Source of the DNA: DATFYM01 sp035315065
GTDB taxonomy: Bacteria; Acidobacteriota; Terriglobia; UBA7540
Length of the DNA: 21,786 bases
Reading direction: 5' to 3'
Assembly: GCA_035315065.1 (NCBI GenBank)
Contig: DATFYM010000084.1
Location: 1-21,786, forward strand
The notes under the pieces were generated by a model, which worked only from the letters and a program-made list of their open reading frames with translations, was not told the origin of the DNA and did not search any database. Each line of letters begins with the position of its first letter. Position 1 is the first letter of the stretch. This document shows, piece by piece, positions 1-6,625 of this stretch. The position numbers were made by a program, and so were the translations under genes.

Positions 1-171
1 CGCATAGAGAGGCCACCAGGCGGGCCGTTTGCTGGCCATCACCATCAGCGCCAGATCATTCAGGACGGGAAACGGAATCAGCGAGGAGTCCAGAAACGAC
101 ATCGCGAACAGTCCCCACGCACCGTAGAGGACCAGTACGTGGCCGAGTTTTGCACTCAAGGACTTCAGCAT
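1..171 (-). CDS. DedA/VTT-domain membrane protein, N-terminal fragment
   Basis: Only the first 57 codons are inside the window; the gene runs off the left edge. The fragment begins MLKSLSAKLGHVLVLYGAWG and continues into a hydrophobic stretch with an FLDSSLIPFP motif followed by a charged/aromatic turn. This matches the N-terminus of VTT-domain (SNARE-associated/DedA, YqaA-like) integral membrane proteins, in which a G-x-x-x-x-F-LDS-S segment opens the re-entrant region. Members are linked to membrane homeostasis and lipid scrambling, but substrates are rarely known. An AGGAG lies 13 nt upstream of the chosen ATG, which is slightly far for a Shine-Dalgarno. Family assignment rests on a short fragment, so it is moderately secure; no function beyond membrane location can be given. 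Confidence 0.65.
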   Translation of the reverse strand, partial: MLKSLSAKLGHVLVLYGAWGLFAMSFLDSSLIPFPVLNDLALMVMASKRPAWWPLYA

Positions 172-308
172 AGTCCGCGCTCGCTCCTTTGGTGAAGTCG
201 CTCATTCTATGCGGTCCTGCCACATAGCGCAATGCGCGAAGGGACTCCCCGTTTGGTCATGCCACGCGGGATGAAACCGACGGAGGGGTGATCTGCGCGC
301 AGGCGTTT

Positions 309-558
309 GACCCCCTCACCCCCACGACCCGCAAAACGTGGGGCCCCCTCCGTCTTGCGGCCCCCCCCTCCCCCAAGGAGGTGAGGGAAAAGGAATTCTT
401 GATTTTGGCGCTGAATTCAAGGGTCGCTCTGCACCACAAGGAGTTGGTGCTGATAACGGAGAACTAACAACTGAAGATTACTCCCCTCGCCCCCTTGGGG
501 GAGAGGGTGGACCGCAACCGGCGCTTTCTCCAGCCGGGGCGGGACGGGTGAGGGGGTC
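309..558. repeat. ~250-bp inverted-repeat element, C/G-rich arms
   Basis: The ends are a perfect 13-bp inverted repeat (309-321 GACCCCCTCACCC and 546-558 its complement). Further in, the arms pair again: a TTGCGG followed by a C-run ending TCCCCCAAGG on the left (around 354-385) is mirrored by a CCTTGGGGGAGAGGG block on the right (around 490-513). The loop of about 90 bp contains a small GCACCA/TGGTGC hairpin. There is no coding potential beyond frame shadows. It resembles palindromic MITE- or REP-like intergenic elements. No target-site duplication was recognised. Confidence 0.75.
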
Positions 559-1025
559 ACCCTGAGAGCAGTTGAGAAATAATTTCCCGAGACCCCTTAT
601 GTGAACAGCATTGAGGTTAACCCAGATTTCTCATTATGAATAGGGATTGGTAAGCGGCAAGGAACTGAGCCGAACGACTCGCCGATACACTTGATCGTTG
701 GGCCCACTGATACGTAAGAAGGGACTTGACTCTCATGCAATATCACGGTATGCTGATTTGTATGACCCAGATAACGGTCCGAGCAACGGGTCATCATGGT
801 TACTGGTATTGTGGGATTTCTTAAGTAAACAAGTTCATGATGTCCATGGGAGAAGTGGCTTGAATAGTTACTGATATGGTACAACTTATAGTGTTAATTA
901 TAATGTGACTTCTGCCTTTAGCCGACCGTTCGTAGAGTTGCGCGGTTGTGATCGGACGGCGAAGACGGGCTTTTAGCGTACAACGCGGGCATCAGCCCCA
1001 CCTAGATTTGCCGACGAGCCATCTT
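559..1025. other. gene-free, GC-poor stretch
   Basis: No frame on either strand gives a recognisable protein. Positions of about 590-930 are visibly richer in A and T than the rest of the window and have short, stop-interrupted frames. A 95-codon minus-strand frame (597-884) has irregular composition and no known motif. It may be non-coding or the eroded remains of an acquired segment. A weak hairpin is possible near 922-960 (GCCGACCG against CGGACGGC, one mismatch). Confidence 0.5.
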
Positions 1026-1102
1026 TTTTTCAGGACCGAAGCCATCAATGTATTGAAACAAAAGGAAGGGACCTTGGACCGAACCCATTACGAACCCATT
1101 TT
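1026..1102. repeat. direct repeat, copy A (~77 bp)
   Basis: It shares an uninterrupted CAGGACCGAAGCCATCAA and a TATTGAAACAAAA block with a second copy 211 bp downstream. Both copies end in a tandem 11-bp unit (GAACCCATTAC repeated as GAACCCATTT). Similarity continues more weakly for about 20 bp with a short indel. Confidence 0.85.
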
Positions 1103-1236
1103 AGGAAAAGTGAGAAAACGGCGGCCAGAATGATGCACCCCGACGGCGTTACACAACGTTACAGCAAGCTCGCCTACCGTTACACCAGTGAGGTTGGCCG
1201 GAAGGAACCTGCGGGTACAAACGTTCGGCCCCATGA

Positions 1237-1313
1237 TTTTTCAGGACCGAAGCCATCAACATATTGAAACAAAAAGAAGTCACCCGGGACCGAACCCATT
1301 ACGAACCCATTTG
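1237..1313. repeat. direct repeat, copy B (~77 bp)
   Basis: Second copy of the repeat starting at 1026; the differences are concentrated between the TATTGAAACAAAA block and the GAACCCATTAC doublet. The long open frame of the downstream acyltransferase extends back through this copy, so an annotation taking the most upstream start would add repeat-encoded residues to that protein. Confidence 0.85.
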
Positions 1314-1398
1314 TAAGGGTGGGAAATGGAGGCCATGGGGATTAGAAGCAGTTTTGGCTGTTTGGCTCTTTTTGACCCTCGGCTGTGGGCTTTTTCCA

Positions 1399-2160
1399 AT
1401 GACGCGACCTTTTCGCTTTACGGAGTACTCCATCCGACCCTGTGAAACTCTGGAAGAGTTTGAGGCGTGTGTCAAGCTCCAAAAGCAAGTGTTTGGATAT
1501 GCTGAAGGCGAGGCGTATCCACAAAGGCTCTTCGTCAACTTGACGCACATCGGCGGCCACATTCTGGGCGCGTTTGCGTCCACAGGCGAGTTGGTGGGCT
1601 TCGTAGCGTCCATGCCCGCATGGCACCGCGACCGCCGCTATTACCACTCGCTCTCCCTGGGAGTGCTGCCGGGGCATGAGAACCGAGGGTTGGGCCGGGC
1701 GCTGAAGCTGGCCCAGCGCAGGGCCGCGCTCGACGCGCGAATCGATTGCATCCAGTGGACCTTCGATCCCCTACGGCCGAAAAACGCCTTTCTCAACATC
1801 GAGCGCCTGGGGGCTATCGCTCGCCGCTATCTGCCGAATTATTACGGTCGGGTCGAGAGCCGGTTGCAGCAGGGGCTGCCCAGCGATCGCCTGCTGGCCG
1901 AGTGGCAGTTGAGGTCGACGCGAATGAAGCGCGCCCTCGCGGGCAACTCGCCCCGCAGTTCGAGGAGGAAGCCGGCCGCGGCGGTGGCGATTCCCAACGA
2001 CTTTGCTGCGCTCGCCGACAACGATCCGGCGGCGGCCCTGGCCCAGCAGTCGTTGGTGCGCGAGCAGCTTCAAGAATGCTTCGCCCGTGGGCTGGCCATT
2101 ACGGGCGTGTCGCGCGACGGAGAGACGTATTGCTATCTATTGGATGAGTCCAGTGGCTAG
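1399..2160 (+). CDS. GNAT-family N-acyltransferase (COG3375-like)
   Basis: A 253-residue cytoplasmic acyltransferase. The N-terminus (SIRPCETLEEFEACVKLQ) and the acyl-CoA pyrophosphate-binding motif at residues 91-100, PGHENRGLGR (R/Q-x-x-G-x-G type), identify the GNAT fold. WTFDPLRPKNAFLNIERLG (120-138) followed by ARRYLPNYYG is the hallmark I know from the COG3375 group of predicted acetyltransferases. In several bacteria relatives sit next to OSBS/NSAR enzymes and act as D-amino-acid N-succinyltransferases; the next gene here is exactly such an enzyme, so succinyl transfer to amino acids is a reasonable inference. The ATG at 1399 is chosen because the frame upstream runs through a repeat copy; no strong Shine-Dalgarno supports it. 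Residues 184-202 are Arg/Ser/Ala-rich and look like a flexible insert. The stop codon lies within the left arm of a repeat hairpin. Confidence 0.82.
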   Translation: MTRPFRFTEYSIRPCETLEEFEACVKLQKQVFGYAEGEAYPQRLFVNLTHIGGHILGAFASTGELVGFVASMPAWHRDRRYYHSLSLGVLPGHENRGLGRALKLAQRRAALDARIDCIQWTFDPLRPKNAFLNIERLGAIARRYLPNYYGRVESRLQQGLPSDRLLAEWQLRSTRMKRALAGNSPRSSRRKPAAAVAIPNDFAALADNDPAAALAQQSLVREQLQECFARGLAITGVSRDGETYCYLLDESSG

Positions 2161-2345
2161 TGGCCAGTCACACTCGGTTATGTCGCCGAACGACCGCCAG
2201 CGAAGAATTGCAGATTGACGATTGCAGATTGACGATTGAAAGAAAACTGTGGCTTATGTCTTCTCTTCCAATCGTCAATCATCAATCTGCAACCGGCAAT
2301 TCTTCTGCTAGCCACTCGTCACTTGTCACTGGTCACCGGTCACTG
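2150..2345. repeat. nested heptad-repeat hairpin between GNAT and OSBS/NSAR genes
   Basis: Two word families are nested. The inner arms are five heptads each: 2204-2238 (pattern NNNATTG, with a 14-bp unit GCAGATTGACGATT twice) and 2269-2303 (pattern CAATCNN/CAANNNN), mutually complementary. The outer arms are AGTGGCTAG (2152-2160) against CTAGCCACT (2308-2316), after which GTCACNN is repeated four times at exact 7-bp spacing (2318, 2325, 2332, 2339). The tract contains the stop codon of the upstream gene and ends 3 bp before the next start codon. Confidence 0.85.
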
Positions 2346-2348
2346 CCT

Positions 2349-3455
2349 ATGAAGCTGAATCGCGTCGAGATTCGGGAAATCAGATTACCGCTGGTCCACT
2401 TTTTCGAGACCAGTTTCGGCCGGACCACGGAACGCCGAATTGTTCTGGTCCGCGCCGAGGCGGATGGAGTCACGGGCTGGGGTGAGGTCACGTGCGGCGA
2501 AGAGCCGTTTTACAGCTACGAAACGCCGGAGACGGCTTGGCACATTCTGCGCGACTTTCTGATCCCGTGGACGCTGGGCCGTGATTTTGGGGCCGCCGCG
2601 GACGTGGCCCCGCTCTTCCAGCGCATCCGCGGTCATAACATGGCCAAGGCGGCGCTGGAGAATGCGCTGTGGGTGATCGAGGCCGAGCAAAAGGGCTTGC
2701 CGCTCGCGCAATGCATCGGCGGAACGCTGGGTGAGATCAACTGCGGAGTCTCGATCGGAATCCAGAACACCATTGACGCCTTGTTGGAGAAAATCGCGAC
2801 GGAGGTTGCGGCCGGCTACCAGCGGATCAAGGTGAAAGTTAAACCGGGGTGGGACGTGAATGTGTTCGAGCGGATCCGCAGCCGCTTTCCCGACATCGTG
2901 CTCTCGTGCGACGCCAATAGCGCCTACACCCTGGCCGATCTCGGCCACTTGAAGCAGTTCGATCAGTTTCGCCTGCTGATGATCGAGCAGCCGCTGCATT
3001 GGGAGGACATCATCGACCATGCCCGGCTTCAGCGCGAAATGGAAACCGCGATCTGCCTGGACGAGTCGATCCACAGCGCCGATGACGCCCGCAAGGCGAT
3101 CGACGCCGGCGCCTGCCGGATCATTAACATTAAGCTGGGCCGCGTCGGCGGCTTCACTTCCGCGCGGCAGATTCACGACGTTTGCCGTGCCCGTAACATT
3201 TCCGTGTGGTGCGGCGGAATGCTGGAATCCGGCATCGGGCGCGCGCACAACATTGCTATGTCCACGCTGCCCGGGTTCACGCTTCCCGGAGACGTTTCGG
3301 CCAGCCGCCGCTACTGGGCGGAAGATATCATCGATCCCGAGGTCGCGGTGAGCCCGCAAGGGACGATTCGCGTTCCGCAGACCGCCGGCCTGGGCTTCAC
3401 GCCGAAGCTGGAACGGATTGAAAAGATCACCGTGCGGAAGGACTTGTTTACCTAG
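2349..3455 (+). CDS. menC: o-succinylbenzoate synthase / N-succinylamino-acid racemase
   Basis: A 368-residue enolase-superfamily enzyme of the OSBS/NSAR group. Visible catalytic elements: K161-x-K163 (acid/base Lys in RIKVKVKPGWD), metal ligands D188 (CDAN), E213 (MIEQPL) and D238 (CLDES), and the second general base K262 in NIKLGRVGG. The Arg three residues after it (R265) is the position linked to racemase activity in promiscuous NSAR/OSBS enzymes. Known reactions are dehydration of SHCHC to o-succinylbenzoate in menaquinone synthesis, or racemisation of N-succinylamino acids. With a GNAT partner upstream and no other men genes in view, the racemase role is attractive but unproven. The ATG at 2349 matches the family's usual start (MKLNRVEIREIRLPL); the frame upstream is repeat-derived. 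No Shine-Dalgarno is visible, since GTCAC repeats occupy that position. Confidence 0.88.
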   Translation: MKLNRVEIREIRLPLVHFFETSFGRTTERRIVLVRAEADGVTGWGEVTCGEEPFYSYETPETAWHILRDFLIPWTLGRDFGAAADVAPLFQRIRGHNMAKAALENALWVIEAEQKGLPLAQCIGGTLGEINCGVSIGIQNTIDALLEKIATEVAAGYQRIKVKVKPGWDVNVFERIRSRFPDIVLSCDANSAYTLADLGHLKQFDQFRLLMIEQPLHWEDIIDHARLQREMETAICLDESIHSADDARKAIDAGACRIINIKLGRVGGFTSARQIHDVCRARNISVWCGGMLESGIGRAHNIAMSTLPGFTLPGDVSASRRYWAEDIIDPEVAVSPQGTIRVPQTAGLGFTPKLERIEKITVRKDLFT

Positions 3456-3456
3456 C

Positions 3457-3476
3457 GAGGTCCTGTAGCGGACCTC
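3457..3476 (+). other. short hairpin after the OSBS/NSAR gene
   Basis: GAGGTCC (3457-3463) pairs with GGACCTC (3470-3476) across a 6-nt loop, starting 1 nt after the stop codon. There is no T-run behind it, so it is not a standard intrinsic terminator; it could stabilise the mRNA 3' end. Confidence 0.4.
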
Positions 3477-3502
3477 ATCAAATTGGAGCGAGGGGCGATA
3501 GA

Positions 3503-4489
3503 ATGGGGTCGCAGGGTGTTGAAGCCATGCTGGAAACCGTGGGTGACGACCGCGGTTTCTTCGAGGCTCTTTATGGGGACGGGCGCCCCCTCCTCGCTTT
3601 CACTGGGCTTAGCCTGGTGCTTTGCGGCGGCTTCGCTTTGTTTCTCTCCGCCACCGGTCAGTTCTTGCCGCACGACGTGCAGTTCCTGGGCATGACGGCG
3701 AGCCAACTCTGCGCAGTTCAGGGTTGTCGCGTCGTTCATTTCATGTTTCATGATCGGACGGCGTTCGGCGGCGCGTTGATCGCCGTCGGGATACTCTACC
3801 TGTGGCTCTCTGAGTTTCCTCTTCGGCGGGGCGAGGCCTGGGCTTGGTGGCTGCTCTTGGTGAGCGGCGCTCTCGGCTTCGGTAGCTTTCTAGCCTATCT
3901 AGGTTATGGTTATCTCGATAGCTGGCATGGAGTCGCAACTCTTCTCCTGCTGCCGGTGTTTGTACTCGGGCTAGTGCGGTCATTCCGAACTTTGCGTCAG
4001 CCGAGAGACTTACGCTGCCTTCTGAGGCAAGCGGTCAGCGTCCCCTGGACATCGTCGTTCGGCATCGGGCGCACACTTCTCCTGGTGACGGCTCTCGGGA
4101 TGATCGCTGGGGGGCTCACAATTCTCCTGGTGGGGACGACCCACGTCTTCGTGCCCCAGGACCTCATGTACATGGGTTTGACGCCGGCGAACCTGCAAGC
4201 CATCAACCCGCGCCTTGTTTCGCTGATTGCACACGACCGCGCCGGTTTTGGGGGCGGTATCTGCGCGTGCGGAGTCACGGTGCTTTTTTCGGTCTGGTGC
4301 GGGCCCGCCTGTCGCAGTCTGTGGCAGGCGCTGTGTTGTTCCGGCTTCGCCGGATTCACGACGGCGATCGGGGTGCACTTCGCCATCGGTTATCTGAATC
4401 CGACCCATCTGGCGCCGGCGTTCGTGGGAGCTGCACTTTTCCTTGCTGGGTTGTTGCTTTGCTTCAAACCCATGCATTCGCACACCTGA
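3503..4489 (+). CDS. uncharacterised multi-pass membrane protein with internal duplication
   Basis: A 328-residue protein with about eight hydrophobic segments. It consists of two homologous halves, about residues 28-161 and 189-322. The first half reads FLPHDVQFLGMTASQL then VHFMFHDRTAFGG; the second reads FVPQDLMYMGLTPANL then SLIAHDRAGFGGG. In each half a GYL(D/N)-x-x-H motif follows roughly 50 residues after the HDR motif (H83-D84-R85 with H142, and H234-D235-R236 with H302). Recurrent His/Asp/Arg near membrane segments suggests ion, metal or cofactor binding, but no function is known to me. The ATG at 3503 follows a GAGGGG stretch at a plausible distance; an in-frame ATG at 3527 is an alternative. 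It lies 47 bp after the OSBS/NSAR gene and 54 bp before the dehydrogenase on the same strand, so co-transcription is possible. Confidence 0.75.
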   Translation: MGSQGVEAMLETVGDDRGFFEALYGDGRPLLAFTGLSLVLCGGFALFLSATGQFLPHDVQFLGMTASQLCAVQGCRVVHFMFHDRTAFGGALIAVGILYLWLSEFPLRRGEAWAWWLLLVSGALGFGSFLAYLGYGYLDSWHGVATLLLLPVFVLGLVRSFRTLRQPRDLRCLLRQAVSVPWTSSFGIGRTLLLVTALGMIAGGLTILLVGTTHVFVPQDLMYMGLTPANLQAINPRLVSLIAHDRAGFGGGICACGVTVLFSVWCGPACRSLWQALCCSGFAGFTTAIGVHFAIGYLNPTHLAPAFVGAALFLAGLLLCFKPMHSHT

Positions 4490-4543
4490 GGTCCATTTCC
4501 CGAAGATCCTTGGGCGTTCTGATCCCTGGAGCCGAGCACGACG

Positions 4544-5593
4544 ATGGATAAGCGTATCGCCCTCATCCCCGGAGACGGTATCGGCGTCGACGTGACCGTC
4601 GAGGCGACCAAGGTCCTGAATACCCTGATTGCGTCGCGCGGCCTGCCGCTCGAGCTGGTCACTTTCGACTGGGGCGCGGAGAAGTATTTGCGCGAGGGCG
4701 TCACTCTGCCCAAGGGCGCGCTGGATATGTTCCGGCGCGAGTTCGACGCCATCTTCATCGGGGCCCTAGGTGACCCTCGCATTCCCGACATGCGGCACGG
4801 GGCGGACATCCTGCTTGGGACGCGCTTTGGGCTAGATCTCTACGTTAATCAGCGGCCGGTGAAGCTTTTCGACGCCCGCCTTTGTCCCCTGAAGGATCGC
4901 ACCGAGAAGGACGTCGACTTCGTCGTCTTTCGCGAGAACACGGAAGGGGCTTACGTCGGCATGGGCGGCAACTTCAAGCGCGATACGCCAGACGAGATCG
5001 CCGTGCAGGAGGACGTCAACACACGCAAGGGCGTGGAGCGCATCCTCGTCTACGCCTTTGAATACGCGCGGCAGCACAGCCTCAAGAAAGTCTGCATGAG
5101 CGACAAGTCCAACGCGTTGCCCTACGGGCACGGCCTGTGGCAGCGAACGTTTGCCGAAGTGCGCGAACGATATCCCGAGATCGAATCGTGGCACCTCTTC
5201 GTCGATGTGCTGGCCATGCAGTTGGTGAAGAACCCGGCGCAGTTCCAGGTGATCGTCACCTGCAACATGTTCGGCGACATCATCAGTGACCTGGGCGCTC
5301 AGCTTCAGGGCGGCTTGGGTGTGGCGCCCTCGGCTAATCTCAATCCCGGACACGTCTCCATGTTCGAACCGGTCCACGGCTCGGCGCCCAAGTATGCCGG
5401 CAAGAACGTGGCCAACCCGCTGGCCGCGATCCTCACCGTGGGCATGATGCTCGACACGCTTGGATTCACGCAGTCTGCGGCAGACATCGAGAGCGTGGTG
5501 AGAGAAGCGATCCGTCAGGACATGACGACGTCGGATCTGGGCGGCACGCTGGGTACGCGCGAGGTTGGCGACTGGATCTGTGCACACTTGTGA
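4544..5593 (+). CDS. isopropylmalate/isocitrate-family beta-decarboxylating dehydrogenase (LeuB-like)
   Basis: A 349-residue enzyme that oxidises and decarboxylates a 2-hydroxy-3-carboxy acid with NAD(P). It opens with the family signature LIPGDGIGVDVTVEATKVL. Substrate-contact residues are present: R94 and R104 in the LLGTRFGLDLYVNQRP stretch, R130, Y137 (RENTEGAY) and K188 (SDKSNAL); Mg ligands are D221, D245 and D249 (NMFGDIISD). The LL-x-x-R loop resembles isopropylmalate dehydrogenase more than isocitrate dehydrogenase, and the length fits LeuB. An oddity: the cofactor loop reads GSAPKYAGKNVANP, with Lys283-Tyr284 where NAD-dependent LeuB normally has Asp-Ile; the Lys-Tyr pair is the NADP determinant of E. 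coli isocitrate dehydrogenase. No leuA, leuC or leuD is adjacent, so tartrate-, homoisocitrate- or methylmalate-type substrates remain possible. Confidence 0.85.
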   Translation: MDKRIALIPGDGIGVDVTVEATKVLNTLIASRGLPLELVTFDWGAEKYLREGVTLPKGALDMFRREFDAIFIGALGDPRIPDMRHGADILLGTRFGLDLYVNQRPVKLFDARLCPLKDRTEKDVDFVVFRENTEGAYVGMGGNFKRDTPDEIAVQEDVNTRKGVERILVYAFEYARQHSLKKVCMSDKSNALPYGHGLWQRTFAEVRERYPEIESWHLFVDVLAMQLVKNPAQFQVIVTCNMFGDIISDLGAQLQGGLGVAPSANLNPGHVSMFEPVHGSAPKYAGKNVANPLAAILTVGMMLDTLGFTQSAADIESVVREAIRQDMTTSDLGGTLGTREVGDWICAHL

Positions 5594-5606
5594 GCCGGAG
5601 GGCGCT

Positions 5607-5690
5607 GTCAGCTATCAGCCATTAGCCATCAGCCAAAAGAAGGCTGCTTGGTCATGTTCGCTGAACGCTGATAGCTGACGGCTGAAAGCT
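5607..5690. repeat. heptad-repeat hairpin (TCAGCNN family)
   Basis: The perfect 13-bp arms GTCAGCTATCAGC (5607-5619) and its complement (5667-5679) are part of longer 7-bp periodic tracts: CAGCNNN-type words on the left (about 5609-5636) and GCTGANN words on the right (about 5667-5687). It lies between the convergent dehydrogenase and rhomboid genes, where such a hairpin could act as a bidirectional transcript end. No T-run is present. Confidence 0.8.
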
Positions 5691-5699
5691 TCATCATTC

Positions 5700-6407
5700 T
5701 CACCAGTTCACAACTTCCACCACCGGCCTTCGTTCCCGTGGACTGAAGGAGGCAGCCAGGATCATTCCGACGATGAATCCTCCCACGTGCGCCCAGAACG
5801 CTACCCCGCCGCTGCTGGCGGATTCTATCCGGATCTCCGTATACCCCGAAAGGAACTGGATCAAGAACCAGTAACCCAGCACCAGCAGCGCCGGGAGGGA
5901 AAAAGTCCAGAACCAGATCGGCAAGATCATCAGCTTGATGCGCGCCCGGGGGAAGCTGACGAAGTATGCCCCCAGAACTCCGGCGATCGCGCCGCTTGCG
6001 CCGATGCTGGGCACGGTCGAGCCGAGATTGAGAAGGATGTGCAGCATTGCCCCACCGAACCCGCCGACAAAATAGATCAACAGGTATTTCAGGTGACCGA
6101 AGCGGTCCTCGACGCTACGGCCGAAGACATAAAGGAAGAGCATATTGCCGAGCAGATGGAGCCAGCCACCGTGCAGGAACATCGAGACGAAGATGGGCTT
6201 CAGCAGACCTTCCGGGGTGGGAGCCACGATGGCGCTGGTGGGGAGGTAGCGAGCAGGGACGACACCATACAGGAAAACGAGCCGATTTAGATGCCGGCCC
6301 AGCGATAGCTCATAAAAGAACATCCACACGTTAGCCGCGATAAGCGCCAGCGTGGAAAACCAGAAGCTCGTGCGGCGGACATTGTCGTCGAGTGGGACTG
6401 GAACCAT
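5700..6407 (-). CDS. rhomboid-family intramembrane serine protease
   Basis: A 235-residue polytopic membrane protein that would cleave transmembrane substrates within the bilayer. The rhomboid signature is complete: HGGWLHLLGNMLFLYVFGR (H79 onward, with H84 and N88 of the oxyanion/active-site region), the nucleophile S138 in SIGASGAIAG, and the catalytic H207 in AHVGGFIVGM. About six to seven hydrophobic helices can be traced, starting at residues 16-34. The short basic C-terminus after the last helix is cytoplasmic-type. No substrate is suggested by its neighbours. The start ATG lacks an obvious Shine-Dalgarno, but the protein aligns from the first helix, so the start is reasonable. An intrinsic terminator just upstream separates it from the secreted-protein gene, implying its own promoter in the ~40 bp between, or read-through. 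Confidence 0.93.
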   Translation of the reverse strand: MVPVPLDDNVRRTSFWFSTLALIAANVWMFFYELSLGRHLNRLVFLYGVVPARYLPTSAIVAPTPEGLLKPIFVSMFLHGGWLHLLGNMLFLYVFGRSVEDRFGHLKYLLIYFVGGFGGAMLHILLNLGSTVPSIGASGAIAGVLGAYFVSFPRARIKLMILPIWFWTFSLPALLVLGYWFLIQFLSGYTEIRIESASSGGVAFWAHVGGFIVGMILAASFSPRERRPVVEVVNW

Positions 6408-6449
6408 GCTGCAAGCATTTTACCTTGTGCGCCGCTTGTCTCTCCACGC

Positions 6450-6482
6450 AAAAAAAGAGCCGCTCGTGTTCACGAGCGGCTC
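6450..6482 (-). terminator. intrinsic terminator of the secreted-protein gene
   Basis: A perfect 12-bp stem, GAGCCGCTCGTG paired across 2 nt, is followed in minus-strand sense by seven T residues (A-run at 6450-6456 on the plus strand). It is the only textbook Rho-independent terminator in the window. It lies about 140 bp after the stop of the minus-strand secreted-protein gene and 43 bp before the rhomboid start. Confidence 0.88.
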
Positions 6483-6499
6483 AAGGCTTGCTTGGGGAT

Positions 6500-6581
6500 T
6501 TGGAGTGCGGAACCTCGGCCCCGAATCTAGCCCGGTTGGGAGGACGGACCCGGACGCGGTTGGGTAAGCTCCGCACCCCAA
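6500..6581. repeat. imperfect inverted repeat between terminator and secreted-protein gene
   Basis: TTGGAGTGCGG (6500-6510) and CCGCACCCCAA (6571-6581) are complementary except for one position; the interior is G/C-rich with short internal pairings. It would lie in the 3' untranslated part of the minus-strand transcript. Confidence 0.45.
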
Positions 6582-6625
6582 AACTGATACCGGTGCGAGG
6601 GTCAACTTGAACGCGTGACCCAAGC

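Noticed and set aside
338..565. 75-codon plus-strand frame
   Set aside because: Lies inside the inverted-repeat element; proline/glycine-rich translation of repeat DNA.
597..884. 95-codon minus-strand frame in the low-GC stretch
   Set aside because: No start signal, no motif, odd His/Ser-rich composition; not supportable as a gene.
1264..1398. 45-residue N-terminal extension of the GNAT protein
   Set aside because: Encoded partly by direct-repeat copy B (RTHYEPI) and absent from the family's usual start.
3457..3476. Intrinsic terminator after the OSBS/NSAR gene
   Set aside because: Stem of 7 bp without a T-run; kept only as a hairpin.
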